From positions 1 through 64,000 of the forward strand of contig NZ_JAWXVZ010000015.1 of NCBI RefSeq assembly GCF_033843645.1: a DNA stretch of 64,000 nucleotides, in the 5' to 3' direction. The notes under the pieces are model-generated. The model saw nothing but the letters and a program-made list of their open reading frames with translations. It had not been told where the DNA came from and searched no databases. Position 1 is the first letter of the stretch. Each line of letters starts with the position of its first letter. Shown here one piece after another: positions 16,688 through 25,154 of this stretch. The DNA is from Pseudovibrio zosterae (GTDB taxonomy: Bacteria; Pseudomonadota; Alphaproteobacteria; Rhizobiales; Stappiaceae). The position numbers and the translations under genes were made by a program.

Positions 16688-18690
16688 CAGCTCATCTCCT
16701 TGGACTGTGAAAGGGGCTGTGAGGCTGGAAGCGTGACCGGGCCGAAATAGACTGGCGCGCCGTCATCCAAAACAAGAGCATTGTCAGCCAATTCGGCAAG
16801 GGAGGTGTCGTGGGTGGCAAGAAAAACGGTTGCCCGTCCTTTAAGTCTGGCCAAGGCCTCACGAAGCTCGGCCCGCGCGCTCGCGGAGACAGAGCCACTG
16901 CTGTCATCGAGTACCACCAACGGGCACTTTGGATCAGCACCAGCACCGTTCTCATCAAAGCCCGCGCTCAAAAGCTCGGAGAGCGCATCTGGCCCAGAGC
17001 CGTTGCCGAGGTCCTCAAGACGTAAGAAACAAGTGGCGCGGGCCAGTTCATCAGGATCATATTGGGTAACAGAACGACCATTGATAGACATGCGCCCCGC
17101 TTGCGGCAGGAGAAGCCCGGAGACTATCTTCAAAAAGGTGGTTTTCCCAGATCCGTTTGGCCCCATGACAACGGTCAAGGAGCCCGGAACACATTCAAAC
17201 GAAACACCAGTAATCGCGGGACCAGCGTTCTGATCATACTTGAAGTAAAGGCCTTTACCGCTGATTTCCGGTGCCCCGTCGTCCAGCTGTTCCAGCGCTG
17301 TTGACTTGGTGGGAGGCAAGCCCCAGGAAAGGGTCTCATCGAGATGTGAGATTGACTTTCGAATGACCTTCAGCCGTGGCAGGGCAAGGGAAAAGGCCTG
17401 TGCGGGGCCGGTAACCCTCCAGGTCAACAGCATTGTGCCGATAAGTGCACCTGCAGTGATCGCTCCATTCATGGCGAGTGCAAGCCCGGCGCACAACGTG
17501 GTTAGCGCTGCGCCAGTTCCCAGCACATAGGCAATTGACTGCAGTGCTGCGGCTTTTGTTGCCTGACGATGCTTGGTAAAGGCGGCCTGTCGGGCGGTTG
17601 ATGCAAAGCGCGCGAGCCACGAGATGCCGTGGTCCACATTTCGGATATCTGTGGCCTTCGCACTCAGTTCAGTCAGAGCTTCAAGCCGCTTTGTGTTGGC
17701 GTTTTCCAGCTGCGGATCAAGCCGCTGACGGGTCTCGCTCAACAGCCAGCTCAATGAAAAAAACAGGATTAAATAGACCGCAGGCACAAGAGCCATCCAG
17801 CCACCGATAAAGGCGATCGCAAAGATGGACAGCGGCACGAACGGCGCATCGAATATGGCCGACGAGTTCTGCGAGGCAAACACCTCAGCGCTTTGGGAGG
17901 TAGCTTGCAAGCGGGCCTGAAGCCTCTGAAAGCCGAGCCTTTGGCGCATATCATGCGGGAGCCTCAAACTGCGTGACAACGACATGAGGCGGGTCGTCGC
18001 GCACAAACGGGCGTATTCTGCAGCCAAGAGCCGTGACCGCAGCATTCTAAGGATAAGAAGGGCCAGCAGCACAACACCAGCCCCGGTCATTAATGGCACA
18101 AGGCTTTGAGAGGCCTGTGCACCCAGAACCCGATCAAAGATCGCCATCGAGAAAAAGGGTATGGCAAGTGCCAAGGCATTGAACACAAGAGATAGAAACA
18201 ACGCAATGCCCGCGACCTTTCCTATCCGTGCCCGTATGGAGGATGCGTGTACTGCGGCGATGGGGTGTTCTGGACTGTGAATGAAGAGCCGTTTCTTCGC
18301 GCCCTCCAATCGCCGCCGTATCTGGTTTGGGGCGAGGTTCGACGATGAGATCCATGTTTCTTGAGAGTCCTCTCTCACAAGCGCATGAACACCATCCTTG
18401 TCTTGAACAACGAGCGCGCCATCCAGGCCACTATGCCAAGCGCCGGGTATCTTTGCCTCAACGCTGGCCCCAACATCAATCAGATCAAGCACCATTGCAG
18501 CTTCATCGAGGCCTTGAACGCTTTCCCCCGACGGCAAAGCCGCTTTGAGAACGCCAGCAGATCTGCGCCATCCAAGCTCAGAGAGTACGCGAAGCAAAGC
18601 GCCTTCAAGGCCCATTCCTTGTTTTTCAGGCGCTTGTTCTGACACCCTGACATCAGAGGATCCGGCACGCAGATTTGACTGAAAGTTCAT
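16687..18690 (-). CDS. Type I secretion ABC protein with intact Walker A but lacking the signature motif
   Basis: Inner-membrane ABC exporter subunit of 667 residues. An N-terminal peptidase-like (C39-like, inactive) domain spans about residues 28-140, then an exporter membrane domain from about 160 (IGKVAGIALFLSLVFNALAL), then the nucleotide domain. Walker A GPNGSGKTT is at about 510-518. The distance from there to Walker B (LVVLDDSS, near 592) is about 75 residues instead of the usual 110-120: the helical subdomain with LSGGQ is missing. The Q-loop glutamine is not evident and the catalytic Glu is Asp. The switch His is kept (FLATHD). It overlaps the second ABC gene by four bases, suggesting a heterodimer. 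Confidence 0.88.
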   Translation of the reverse strand: MNFQSNLRAGSSDVRVSEQAPEKQGMGLEGALLRVLSELGWRRSAGVLKAALPSGESVQGLDEAAMVLDLIDVGASVEAKIPGAWHSGLDGALVVQDKDGVHALVREDSQETWISSSNLAPNQIRRRLEGAKKRLFIHSPEHPIAAVHASSIRARIGKVAGIALFLSLVFNALALAIPFFSMAIFDRVLGAQASQSLVPLMTGAGVVLLALLILRMLRSRLLAAEYARLCATTRLMSLSRSLRLPHDMRQRLGFQRLQARLQATSQSAEVFASQNSSAIFDAPFVPLSIFAIAFIGGWMALVPAVYLILFFSLSWLLSETRQRLDPQLENANTKRLEALTELSAKATDIRNVDHGISWLARFASTARQAAFTKHRQATKAAALQSIAYVLGTGAALTTLCAGLALAMNGAITAGALIGTMLLTWRVTGPAQAFSLALPRLKVIRKSISHLDETLSWGLPPTKSTALEQLDDGAPEISGKGLYFKYDQNAGPAITGVSFECVPGSLTVVMGPNGSGKTTFLKIVSGLLLPQAGRMSINGRSVTQYDPDELARATCFLRLEDLGNGSGPDALSELLSAGFDENGAGADPKCPLVVLDDSSGSVSASARAELREALARLKGRATVFLATHDTSLAELADNALVLDDGAPVYFGPVTLPASQPLSQSKEMS

Positions 18691-20048
18691 GCGGCGACCT
18701 CTGTAGTGTAGGGCTGTTGATCATGAAGTTCGACCAGGGTTCCACCCCGCGTGCCTGCATCGGCTGTGTTGTCGAACACGATGACTGTGGTTTTGCCATC
18801 AAGGCTTTTTAACAGCTTGGTGAGTTGCGCTGTTCCATCTGCGTCCAGGTACAAGAAGGGCTTATGCAGAATAAGCAGCTGCGGGGCACCCGAAAGAGCG
18901 CGAACAAGCGCCAACCGCTTGAGATGGCCATGTGAAAGCGGAATCCCGAGACCAGGCGCAAGAGAAGTTTGCACCCCATCTTTCAACCGCCCAATTGCTT
19001 CTGAAAGCCCGAGTTCTTCCGAAAGAGCGATCGCACGTTCTCTCGCATCCACGTCGAAGGCAGTCATGTTTTCCAATAGGGTGCCGTTGAACACGGTCGG
19101 GTTGGCACTGCAGACAGCAATATGACAGTCTTTGAAGGAGACGGGGGCACCGGCTTCGGTGAAGAGCTCAAGGCCTTGAAGCCACTCATTTTCTCCAGTC
19201 TCCCCGCATTCCAGTGCTTGGGCGAGTTCGCGAAACAGGGCTGCCTCATGTTGACCACTTTGGGCGTTAACGAAGAGGCATTGCCCGGGTTGCGCTTCAA
19301 GCTGCTGGTCCTTGACGCCAAACCGGAGCCCAATCATCTGGTCGCTTTGCGCCAAAGGGGCTTGAACAGTTGAGGTTGGGGGCGTTGAAAGCAGGTCGCG
19401 GATATTGCGATATGCAGAGGCTGAAACTTGTCGGCGCGCCAACGCATTGACGAGCCCTAGAATCCCGGCGACACCTCTTTGCCCCAAAATAAGGCAGGCC
19501 GCCAAGCCGCCGGTAGTCATGTCTCCCTTCAGAACGACCAAGGAGCCTATGCCGAGGACAGCGATCGTTGTGGCCAACCCTCCGGTCTGGGTCAGGTTGA
19601 GTGCAGCAGACAGGTTCCTTTCAGCGACCTCTTGTGCTGCGGCCCGCCGCTTCTCGCAGGCTCTCACATCGCCCAGGAAGTTACCAATGGTTCCGTGCTG
19701 GATTAGCTGATCCAATTGATCTCGATGGGTCATCAGCAGGCTTGTTTGTTCGGCAGAAGCATCAAAGAGGTGCAATCCAGCTTTTGCCTGTGTTCTTGCT
19801 GACAAAAGAACGAGCGCGCCGAAGATCGCAAGCACCACTAAAGGCCCAACGACTGTGGGGCCACCCAGAAACCAGACGAGAACAAGGAAGGCTATCGCAA
19901 AAGGCGCATCGAAGAGGGCAAGTGTTGACTGCCCTACCAGCACATCGTTGGACTTGTTGATTGCCGTAAACAGCGTCCATATGCGGCCCGGACCATATTC
20001 AGCAAGCTTCTTAGGGTCGATGGCGAGGAGTTTCTCAGCTGTTCCCAA
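18687..20048 (-). CDS. Type I secretion ABC protein with degenerate nucleotide site; 5' part cut off by an in-frame stop
   Basis: Second ABC subunit of the locus. The open part given here starts at a TTG and encodes 453 residues, but the same frame continues upstream through one TAA (20103-20105) to an ATG at 20282; the full gene would be 532 codons. Membrane-domain sequence is recognisable (NKSNDVLVGQSTLALFDAPF). In the nucleotide domain Walker A is gone (FVNAQSGQHEAAL), the signature is altered but present (LSHGHLKRLALVRAL), Walker B reads LLILHKPFLYLD without the Asp-Glu pair, and the switch His is Asp (VIVFDNTAD). It therefore complements the partner subunit motif by motif. It may be a pseudogene, a read-through product or the result of a sequencing error. 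Confidence 0.75.
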   Translation of the reverse strand: MGTAEKLLAIDPKKLAEYGPGRIWTLFTAINKSNDVLVGQSTLALFDAPFAIAFLVLVWFLGGPTVVGPLVVLAIFGALVLLSARTQAKAGLHLFDASAEQTSLLMTHRDQLDQLIQHGTIGNFLGDVRACEKRRAAAQEVAERNLSAALNLTQTGGLATTIAVLGIGSLVVLKGDMTTGGLAACLILGQRGVAGILGLVNALARRQVSASAYRNIRDLLSTPPTSTVQAPLAQSDQMIGLRFGVKDQQLEAQPGQCLFVNAQSGQHEAALFRELAQALECGETGENEWLQGLELFTEAGAPVSFKDCHIAVCSANPTVFNGTLLENMTAFDVDARERAIALSEELGLSEAIGRLKDGVQTSLAPGLGIPLSHGHLKRLALVRALSGAPQLLILHKPFLYLDADGTAQLTKLLKSLDGKTTVIVFDNTADAGTRGGTLVELHDQQPYTTEVAA

Positions 20049-20102
20049 AGATAATTTGTACTCGGCTTGAGCTGCAAGTCGCCCTAAAATGGAGGCACGG
20101 GC

Positions 20103-20282
20103 TTACTTCACAAGACCATCAAACAGGATGGCTAGGCCTACTGCTGAAAAAATGACAATCGCCGTGCCTACGGCTTGATTTGCGAGTATCCGATCATAGA
20201 CCTGTATCAGCGCGAGCGGCAGAGCCAATGCTAGAATGTTTGAAATCAATGAGAGGCAGATCAACCAAAGGCGCGTGGTCAT
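20103..20282 (-). pseudogene. N-terminal fragment of the second ABC subunit, ending at the in-frame TAA
   Basis: Reading MTTRLWLICLSLISNILALA and on to AILFDGLVK (59 residues), this encodes the first two membrane helices of a type I secretion exporter, including the hallmark QVYDRILANQAVGT. The frame is then stopped by TAA and continues without shift into ARASILGRLAAQAEYKLSLG, which is normal exporter sequence. Only one base change separates the two parts, so the interruption looks recent. The fragment alone cannot function. Confidence 0.8.
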
Positions 20283-20639
20283 TAACTCGACCTTTTTAAA
20301 GAGTTTTTATTGGGGCTGAACTCCTTAGCCTTGCTGGCCGCCAAGCTAACCCATGGTCACGTTTAGCTTGAAGACGTAAAACCTGCCTTAAGGGAAACCT
20401 AAAAATGCAAGCGTTCTGCCGAATGGGCTCTTGCTCCCTGTGACAATACTGTTTGCAGCTGCGGTCATGCTGACTCGACATAAAGGCTGACCTGCTCCTC
20501 AAAGAACCCGCGACTATAAGTTAGCGCTGTTCTGTTTTTGGTATTTCCAAGACCATCTAGGATGCGCCAACGGTGTCAGCCCGTCGAGACTAGTATGGGG
20601 CGTTCGTGATTGTTATCGTCGCGCCATCAGGGAATTAGG
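20283..20639. other. Gap upstream of the type I secretion locus
   Basis: About 360 bases with no credible coding region. It presumably contains the promoter of the secretion operon, reading leftwards, but no clear -35/-10 pair stood out. Reading frames here are short and lack ribosome sites. Confidence 0.5.
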
Positions 20640-20752
20640 GAGCCAGCGTGAGGTAGGTTATTAAACAGATGCTCGTTAAAGCACTCATCCCGTAGGCGAC
20701 CAATGAAGCATTCGATAAAACCGTTTTGCATAGGATTGCCGGAGCGATTGAT
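20640..20752 (-). mobile_element. IS3-family transposase (orfB) remnant
   Basis: The minus strand encodes RSGNPMQNGFIECFIGRL followed by RDECFNEHLFNNLPHAG. This matches the conserved region around the last acidic residue of IS3-family DDE integrases (family pattern: N-FIE-F-GRLRDECLNEHWF). Only about 36 residues survive; both flanks diverge at once. It marks an old insertion at the edge of the secretion locus. Confidence 0.8.
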
Positions 20753-21685
20753 GTTGTGTTTGGCGCGGCTGAAGTGGCTGGCGCTGTTTAGATGTGCTCC
20801 GCTTCTGCAGGAACGGCCTGTGCTACGGCATCTGTCTTGGTGGCAGCCCATGGAGCGGATACGGCCGGTGCTGGTTTTGCGCAATTGATCACCGGAGAGG
20901 AGGCATTGCCTTTCGGTGTCCAACTGGTGATGCGCGCCACCGGCCTCGATCAAACCCAAGCATCATTGGCCTATGATCTGATGGCAATCGGGTTTGAGTT
21001 GAACGCTGTCAGATCGATTGCTGCGCAAGGGTATTGGTCCCTTGCAGTTTGGCTTTGGTGGGATGACCGGACTGATCCCTGCGGGCAGCAGACTTTGGCG
21101 GACAGCTTTGCTTTTGGCCTTCCAAAACATGGTAAGCCAAATCCGAACGGCTACCATCGCCCTAACACGTTCAGTCAGGCTTATGAGCACTGCCAGAACC
21201 ATTCAGGGCAGGCAGTCGAACTCATTGAGCTCTTGCCGATTTAGCCTTTCCAGGAGGCCCTCATGGGAGTTTCGGCAGGGTCTATTGTCGGCGCGAACGT
21301 TTGGTATCTTGACTTATTCTTCAGGGGTGTAGCGGGTCAAGGCAATATAGGGGCTACAGTTTTCCAGAATGCACTCATAGGCTGGTTATGATGCGTTCTG
21401 TCCTTGTTTGGTCAAGAAGAATACAGCTAATCTTCTTATGGAAGTTCATTTGTTCCGATTGTCGATTTCGGCGAGTCTTCTTGCTTCTTGCTCGATTTGA
21501 GATTTCTTGCTGCGACCAAAAGAAACTATGAAAAACGAGCAGCCGCCACACCGAGCCCGCCAATCATAAAATAGCTGTCAGCAACGATAGCCGGAACATC
21601 AACGTCTTCTATCGAGTATAAAACCCGAATAAAATGATAATAGCCCCGACTATTCTGCTCAATATGTGAATTTCTCCCTCAGAAC
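20753..21685. other. Degenerate stretch without an assignable gene
   Basis: A 150-codon plus-strand frame at 20792-21244 (containing GLDQTQASLAYDLMAIGF) has no good ribosome site, shares its start with the IS3 remnant and resembles nothing I recognise. The rest is AT-richer sequence with short frames only. I treat the stretch as decayed insertion DNA. Confidence 0.4.
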
Positions 21686-22063
21686 TTAAAACAGTTCTGG
21701 CATGAAAAACTTGCTGCCTTCAGGAACATGGTCAAATGAACTTCTGTAGACTTCGTATTCGACGCACTCAATCTCATCTATGAAGTTCCTTCTAGTGCGA
21801 ATGCACTCGGCCTGTACTTTTATCCCATTGTTGAATCTGAAGCCGATATCGGCTAACGGATCATCCATCTGGTATTGAGCTGTACCAAAGTAGTTTTTGC
21901 CTTCGATGATTAGAAGATCATCGAGTTTGTCTCCACCAGGGTAATATTTGAACTCCAATTTCTTACCGTTAGGACTAACACCCTCAATCAATGCTGGCAT
22001 ACAGCCTTGGAGTGATACAAAAGTGAATGCAAAAGCTAGAATGATGAAAATTTTTTTGCGCAT
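21686..22063 (-). CDS. Small predicted lipoprotein of unknown function
   Basis: A 125-residue protein with a lipoprotein signal: Lys/Arg start (MRKKIFII), hydrophobic stretch and lipobox LQGC at about residues 18-21, so Cys21 should be lipidated. The mature part (PNGKKLEFKYYPGGDKLDDL and ADIGFRFNNGIKVQAECIRT) has no family I know. It has three further cysteines. It sits between IS3 and Tn3 transposase remnants and is AT-richer than the ABC operons, which suggests acquisition by transfer. The ATG is preceded by a weak purine stretch. Membrane anchoring is well supported; function is unknown. Confidence 0.7.
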   Translation of the reverse strand: MRKKIFIILAFAFTFVSLQGCMPALIEGVSPNGKKLEFKYYPGGDKLDDLLIIEGKNYFGTAQYQMDDPLADIGFRFNNGIKVQAECIRTRRNFIDEIECVEYEVYRSSFDHVPEGSKFFMPELF

Positions 22064-22159
22064 TGTTTACCCCCAATAAGTAAACTCATAGTATGTAATC
22101 ATCAAATGAATGCAATCTGAAATTGCAAAGAGATGCATAAGCTTTTGGGGATATGTTTC

Positions 22160-22490
22160 CTGCCGTAAGGTCGCAGCGGCGCGCAGAATATCCGGCCAAT
22201 TCTTCGCGATCAGATTTTCATGGACCTTGCCACCAATCAGACCGCGCAACTCCCTGGAGGCTGATGAGATGTCGAACACATACGGGCGTTGGTATCATAG
22301 GTCCCGAATACGAGGAATGCAGCGCTATCCCAAGAGAGCCGGAACGGAAAAGACATAACCTGTGAACCACCGGTGTCGGTATGGAACTCTCTGATCCGCT
22401 TGCCGGTTTCTTTCATCAGCACACCATCGAGGATGACGATCAGTTAACTCGCCGTAGCCAGATTGTTTTGGATAGCGGATTGCCCGAACT
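22160..22490 (-). pseudogene. Tn3-family transposase remnant (frameshifted)
   Basis: Read on the minus strand, pieces in different frames line up with the C-terminal half of Tn3 TnpA: VSDKFGQSAIQNN, VILDGVLMKETGKRIREF, HTDTGG (a Tn3 hallmark), then after a frameshift and stops PRIRDL and SSASRELRGLIGGKVHENLI with AKNWPDILRAAATLRQ. The match ends near 22160. No full transposase, resolvase or terminal repeats are recognisable. The duplicated Sel1 block starts right at its 5' edge. Confidence 0.8.
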
Positions 22491-22601
22491 TGTCAGATAC
22501 GCGGGCACAACTCGCCGTCACAACCCTCCTTTATCTCCGATGCATCTTGTAGTAGAACCCACCTGATTTCAGGGAACTTTTTGGGGCCTATGGCTTAGGG
22601 G

Positions 22602-23360
22602 ATGGGGATGCGTATTATTTTCAGTGCATTGGTGTGTGCGTTTGTATGGTTGGCTCCTGCTGTGGCTGGCACATTGGAAGAAAATGTCAAACAGGCAGAT
22701 TCTGGGGATGCCGGTGCGCAGTACAACCTCGGCGTCATGTACGCCAAAGGCCAAGGCGTGCCACAGGACTACGCAGAAGCGGCGAAGTGGTACCGCCTTG
22801 CGGCTGAGCAGGGGAATGCCGATGGGCAGTTCAACCTCGGCTTCATGTACGCAAAAGGCGAAGGCGTGCCACAGGACGATGCAGAAGCGGCGAAGTGGTT
22901 CCGCCTTGCGGCTGAGCAGGGAAATGCCGATGGGCAGTACAGCCTCGGCGTCATGTACGCAAAAGGCGAAGGCGTGCCACAGGACGATGCAGAAGCGATG
23001 AAGTGGTTCCGCCTTGCGGCCGAGCAGGGACTTGCCCATGCTCAGCACAATCTTGGCGTCATATGCTTAGAAGGCCTCGGCGTGCCGAAGGACTATGCAG
23101 AAGCAATGAAATGGTTCTACCTTTCTGCTGAGCAGGGGCACGCCCCTGCTCAGCACAATCTTGGCGTCATGTACGCACAAGGCTACGGCGTGCCGAAGGA
23201 CGATGCAGAAGCCTACATATGGTTTGTCTTGGCTGCCATCAGTGGGAATGACAGGAGCGTGGAAGCGCGGGATATCCAAGGCGAACAGCTAGACCCTTTG
23301 TCTCGTACTCAGGCCCAGAAGAGAGCTAAGGAGCTGCATAGGAAGATCAACAACCACTGA
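22602..23360 (+). CDS. Secreted Sel1-like repeat protein (first copy)
   Basis: A 252-residue exported protein with a signal peptide (MRIIFSALVCAFVWLAPAVAG) and about five or six Sel1 repeats of 36 residues, each built as AQYNLGVMYAKGQGVPQDYA followed by EAAKWYRLAAEQGNADG. Sel1 repeats form TPR-like solenoids that scaffold protein contacts; in bacteria they often sit in envelope or host-interaction proteins. A C-terminal cap (WFVLAAISGNDRSVEARDI and a Gln/Lys/Glu-rich helix) closes the solenoid. AGGGGA lies just upstream; the second ATG two codons in is equally likely as start. It is a paralogue of the next gene. Confidence 0.85.
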   Translation: MGMRIIFSALVCAFVWLAPAVAGTLEENVKQADSGDAGAQYNLGVMYAKGQGVPQDYAEAAKWYRLAAEQGNADGQFNLGFMYAKGEGVPQDDAEAAKWFRLAAEQGNADGQYSLGVMYAKGEGVPQDDAEAMKWFRLAAEQGLAHAQHNLGVICLEGLGVPKDYAEAMKWFYLSAEQGHAPAQHNLGVMYAQGYGVPKDDAEAYIWFVLAAISGNDRSVEARDIQGEQLDPLSRTQAQKRAKELHRKINNH

Positions 23361-23818
23361 GGAGCGCGGCCCTAAACGCCAAAAACCAACGGCAAGGCAG
23401 GGCAGTTCATACAGTCACTACTGGGGGGGATGGGCCTATGCCATTCCCTTCAAATCACCCCTCACACGCGGCGCCGACTTGCCAAGATGGCTTGGTAATC
23501 ATCCCATAGTTAGCGGGGTTTAGTGACTTTGGCGCGGCGATATCCGGTAGGTCGACTTTGCTCTGGCGTGTCTCTTCGGCCAGTGCTGTGACGGGGTGAT
23601 CACGAACGCTCTGGTAAAGCGGAGGCCCCTCAGGCGAGGCAAATCAAGACCCGCCAACATCAGAGCAATCGACTAGAGCCAAACGTGGCCAACGAGTTGG
23701 CGATGCCGGTCAGATACGCGGGTAGCACTCGCCGTCACAACCTTCCTTTATCTCCGATGCATCTTGTAGTAGAACCCACCTGATTTCAGGGTACTTTTGG
23801 GGGCCTGTGGCTTAGGGG
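23361..23818. other. Spacer between the Sel1 copies
   Basis: The last 110 bases are the duplicated upstream region. The preceding 350 bases hold no complete gene. A minus-strand frame reads HPVTALAEETRQSKVDLPDI and looks like a scrap of former coding DNA of unknown identity. No terminator is evident. Confidence 0.45.
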
Positions 23819-24901
23819 ATGGGGATGCGTATTATTTTCAGTGCACTGGTGTGTGCGTTTGTATGGTTGGCTCCTGCTGTGGCTGGCACATTGGAAGAAA
23901 ATGTCAAACAGGCACACTCTGGGGATGCCGTTGCGCAGTTCAACCTCGGCGTTATGTATGCCAAAGGCCAAGGCGTGCCGCAGGACTATGCAGAAGCGGC
24001 GAAGTGGTACCGCCTTGCTGCTGAGCAGGGAAATGCCCTCGCGCAGGACAGCATCGGCGTCATGTACGCCAAAGGCCACGGTGTGCTGCAGGACGACGCA
24101 GAAGCGATGAAGTGGTTCCACCTTGCGGCTGAGCAGAGAAATGCCGATGCGCAGACCAACATCGGCTTTATGTACGCACAAAGCGAAGGCGTGCCGCAGG
24201 ACTATGCAGAAGCGGCGAAGTGGTTCCACCTTGCGGCTGAGCAGGGAAATGCCGATGCGCAGACCAACCTTGGCACCATGCACAAAAACGGCCAAGGCGT
24301 GGTGCAGGACGACACAGAAGCGGTAAAGTGGTTCCGCCTTGCTGCTGAGCAGGGGAATGCCGATGCGCAGACCAACATCGGTAACATGTACAAACGCGGC
24401 CGAGGCGTGCCGCAGGACTATGCAGAAGCGATGAAGTGGTACCGCCTTGCTGCTGAGCAGGGGAATGCCGATGCGCAGACCAACATCGGCTTTATGTACG
24501 CACAAAGCGAAGGCGTGCCGCAGGACTATGCAGAAGCGACGAAGTGGTTCCGCCTTGCGGCCGAGCAGGGGCATGCAATTGCGCAGCACAATCTTGGTGT
24601 CATGTACGAACACAGCTATGGCGTGCCACAAGACTATGCAGAAGCAATGAAATGGCACCGCCTTGCTGCTGAACAGGGAAATGCCGATGCGCAGGCCAAC
24701 ATCGGCGCAATGTACGCCCAAGGCCAAGGCGTGCCGCAGGACTTTACAGAAGCTTACCAATGGTTTGTCTTGGCTGCTATTGGTGGGGATGAAAGGTACG
24801 TGAAGGCGCGGGATATTCTAGGCGAACAGCTAGACCCTTTGTCTCTTACTCAGGCCCAGAAGAAGGCTAGGGAGCTGCATAGGAAGATCAACAGCCGCTG
24901 A
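23819..24901 (+). CDS. Secreted Sel1-like repeat protein (second, longer copy)
   Basis: A 360-residue paralogue of the preceding gene with the same signal peptide and the same C-terminal cap (WFVLAAIGGDERYVKARDIL), but about eight or nine Sel1 repeats, so the solenoid has grown by about three units. Individual repeats differ mainly at loop positions (MYAQSEGVPQDY, MHKNGQGVVQDDT, MYKRGRGVPQDY). The AGGGGA ribosome site is identical to the first copy. Export to the periplasm or beyond is supported by the signal peptide; the partner and role are unknown. Confidence 0.85.
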   Translation: MGMRIIFSALVCAFVWLAPAVAGTLEENVKQAHSGDAVAQFNLGVMYAKGQGVPQDYAEAAKWYRLAAEQGNALAQDSIGVMYAKGHGVLQDDAEAMKWFHLAAEQRNADAQTNIGFMYAQSEGVPQDYAEAAKWFHLAAEQGNADAQTNLGTMHKNGQGVVQDDTEAVKWFRLAAEQGNADAQTNIGNMYKRGRGVPQDYAEAMKWYRLAAEQGNADAQTNIGFMYAQSEGVPQDYAEATKWFRLAAEQGHAIAQHNLGVMYEHSYGVPQDYAEAMKWHRLAAEQGNADAQANIGAMYAQGQGVPQDFTEAYQWFVLAAIGGDERYVKARDILGEQLDPLSLTQAQKKARELHRKINSR

Positions 24902-25059
24902 GAACGTCGAGCAGATCATCGAGATGCATGCAGCAGGCAGGTGCGCCTCCTGTTGCACCGCTCACCATGTTCGCCAGCTTGACGCACATTTCTAGCGTTC
25001 GACCAGAAAAGGTCTTTGATGGCGCCGCGGTCGCCCCCCTGATGAAAAGCTGTTAACCG

Positions 25060-25078
25060 AAGGTGCAAGCAGCACCTT
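25060..25078 (+). promoter_or_regulatory. Hairpin in the leader of the homocysteine methyltransferase gene
   Basis: AAGGTGC-AAGCA-GCACCTT is a perfect seven-base stem ending 76 bases before the start codon. The surrounding leader has a SAM-II-like fragment (GTTAACCG...GCAAGC), but the conserved 3' half of that riboswitch is not visible, so I do not call a riboswitch. Confidence 0.3.
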
Positions 25079-25154
25079 GAGGATGCCGCCAGCGCCTTCC
25101 AGTGTGTATAAAACGATACCACTAATGAAAAGAACCAAGGGGAATGTGGCGGGG

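Larger units (their letters stand above)
22492..24901 (+). repeat. Direct duplication of a Sel1 gene and its upstream region
   Basis: The block beginning GTCAGATACGCGG at 22492 recurs at 23709, a constant offset of 1217 bases. It covers about 110 bases of upstream DNA, the ribosome site, the signal peptide and the repeat region of a Sel1 gene. The copies differ by scattered substitutions and in repeat number, and diverge immediately after the stop codons. Confidence 0.9.

Noticed and set aside
20792..21244. A 150-codon plus-strand frame
   Set aside because: No ribosome site and no recognisable family; it overlaps the IS3 remnant and lies in decayed DNA. Kept only as part of the gap description.
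23786..24760. A 324-codon open frame on the minus strand across the second Sel1 gene (and a shorter one across the first)
   Set aside because: It is the mirror of the repetitive Sel1 codons. It has Cys/Arg/His-rich periodic translation, no signal or family features and no ribosome site; the plus-strand genes have proper signal peptides.
25040..25090. Possible SAM-II-like riboswitch ahead of the homocysteine methyltransferase gene
   Set aside because: A fragment resembling the 5' half (GTTAACCG...GCAAGC) is present, but the conserved 3' part with the GCTAAAA stretch is absent, and a simple hairpin explains the structure better.
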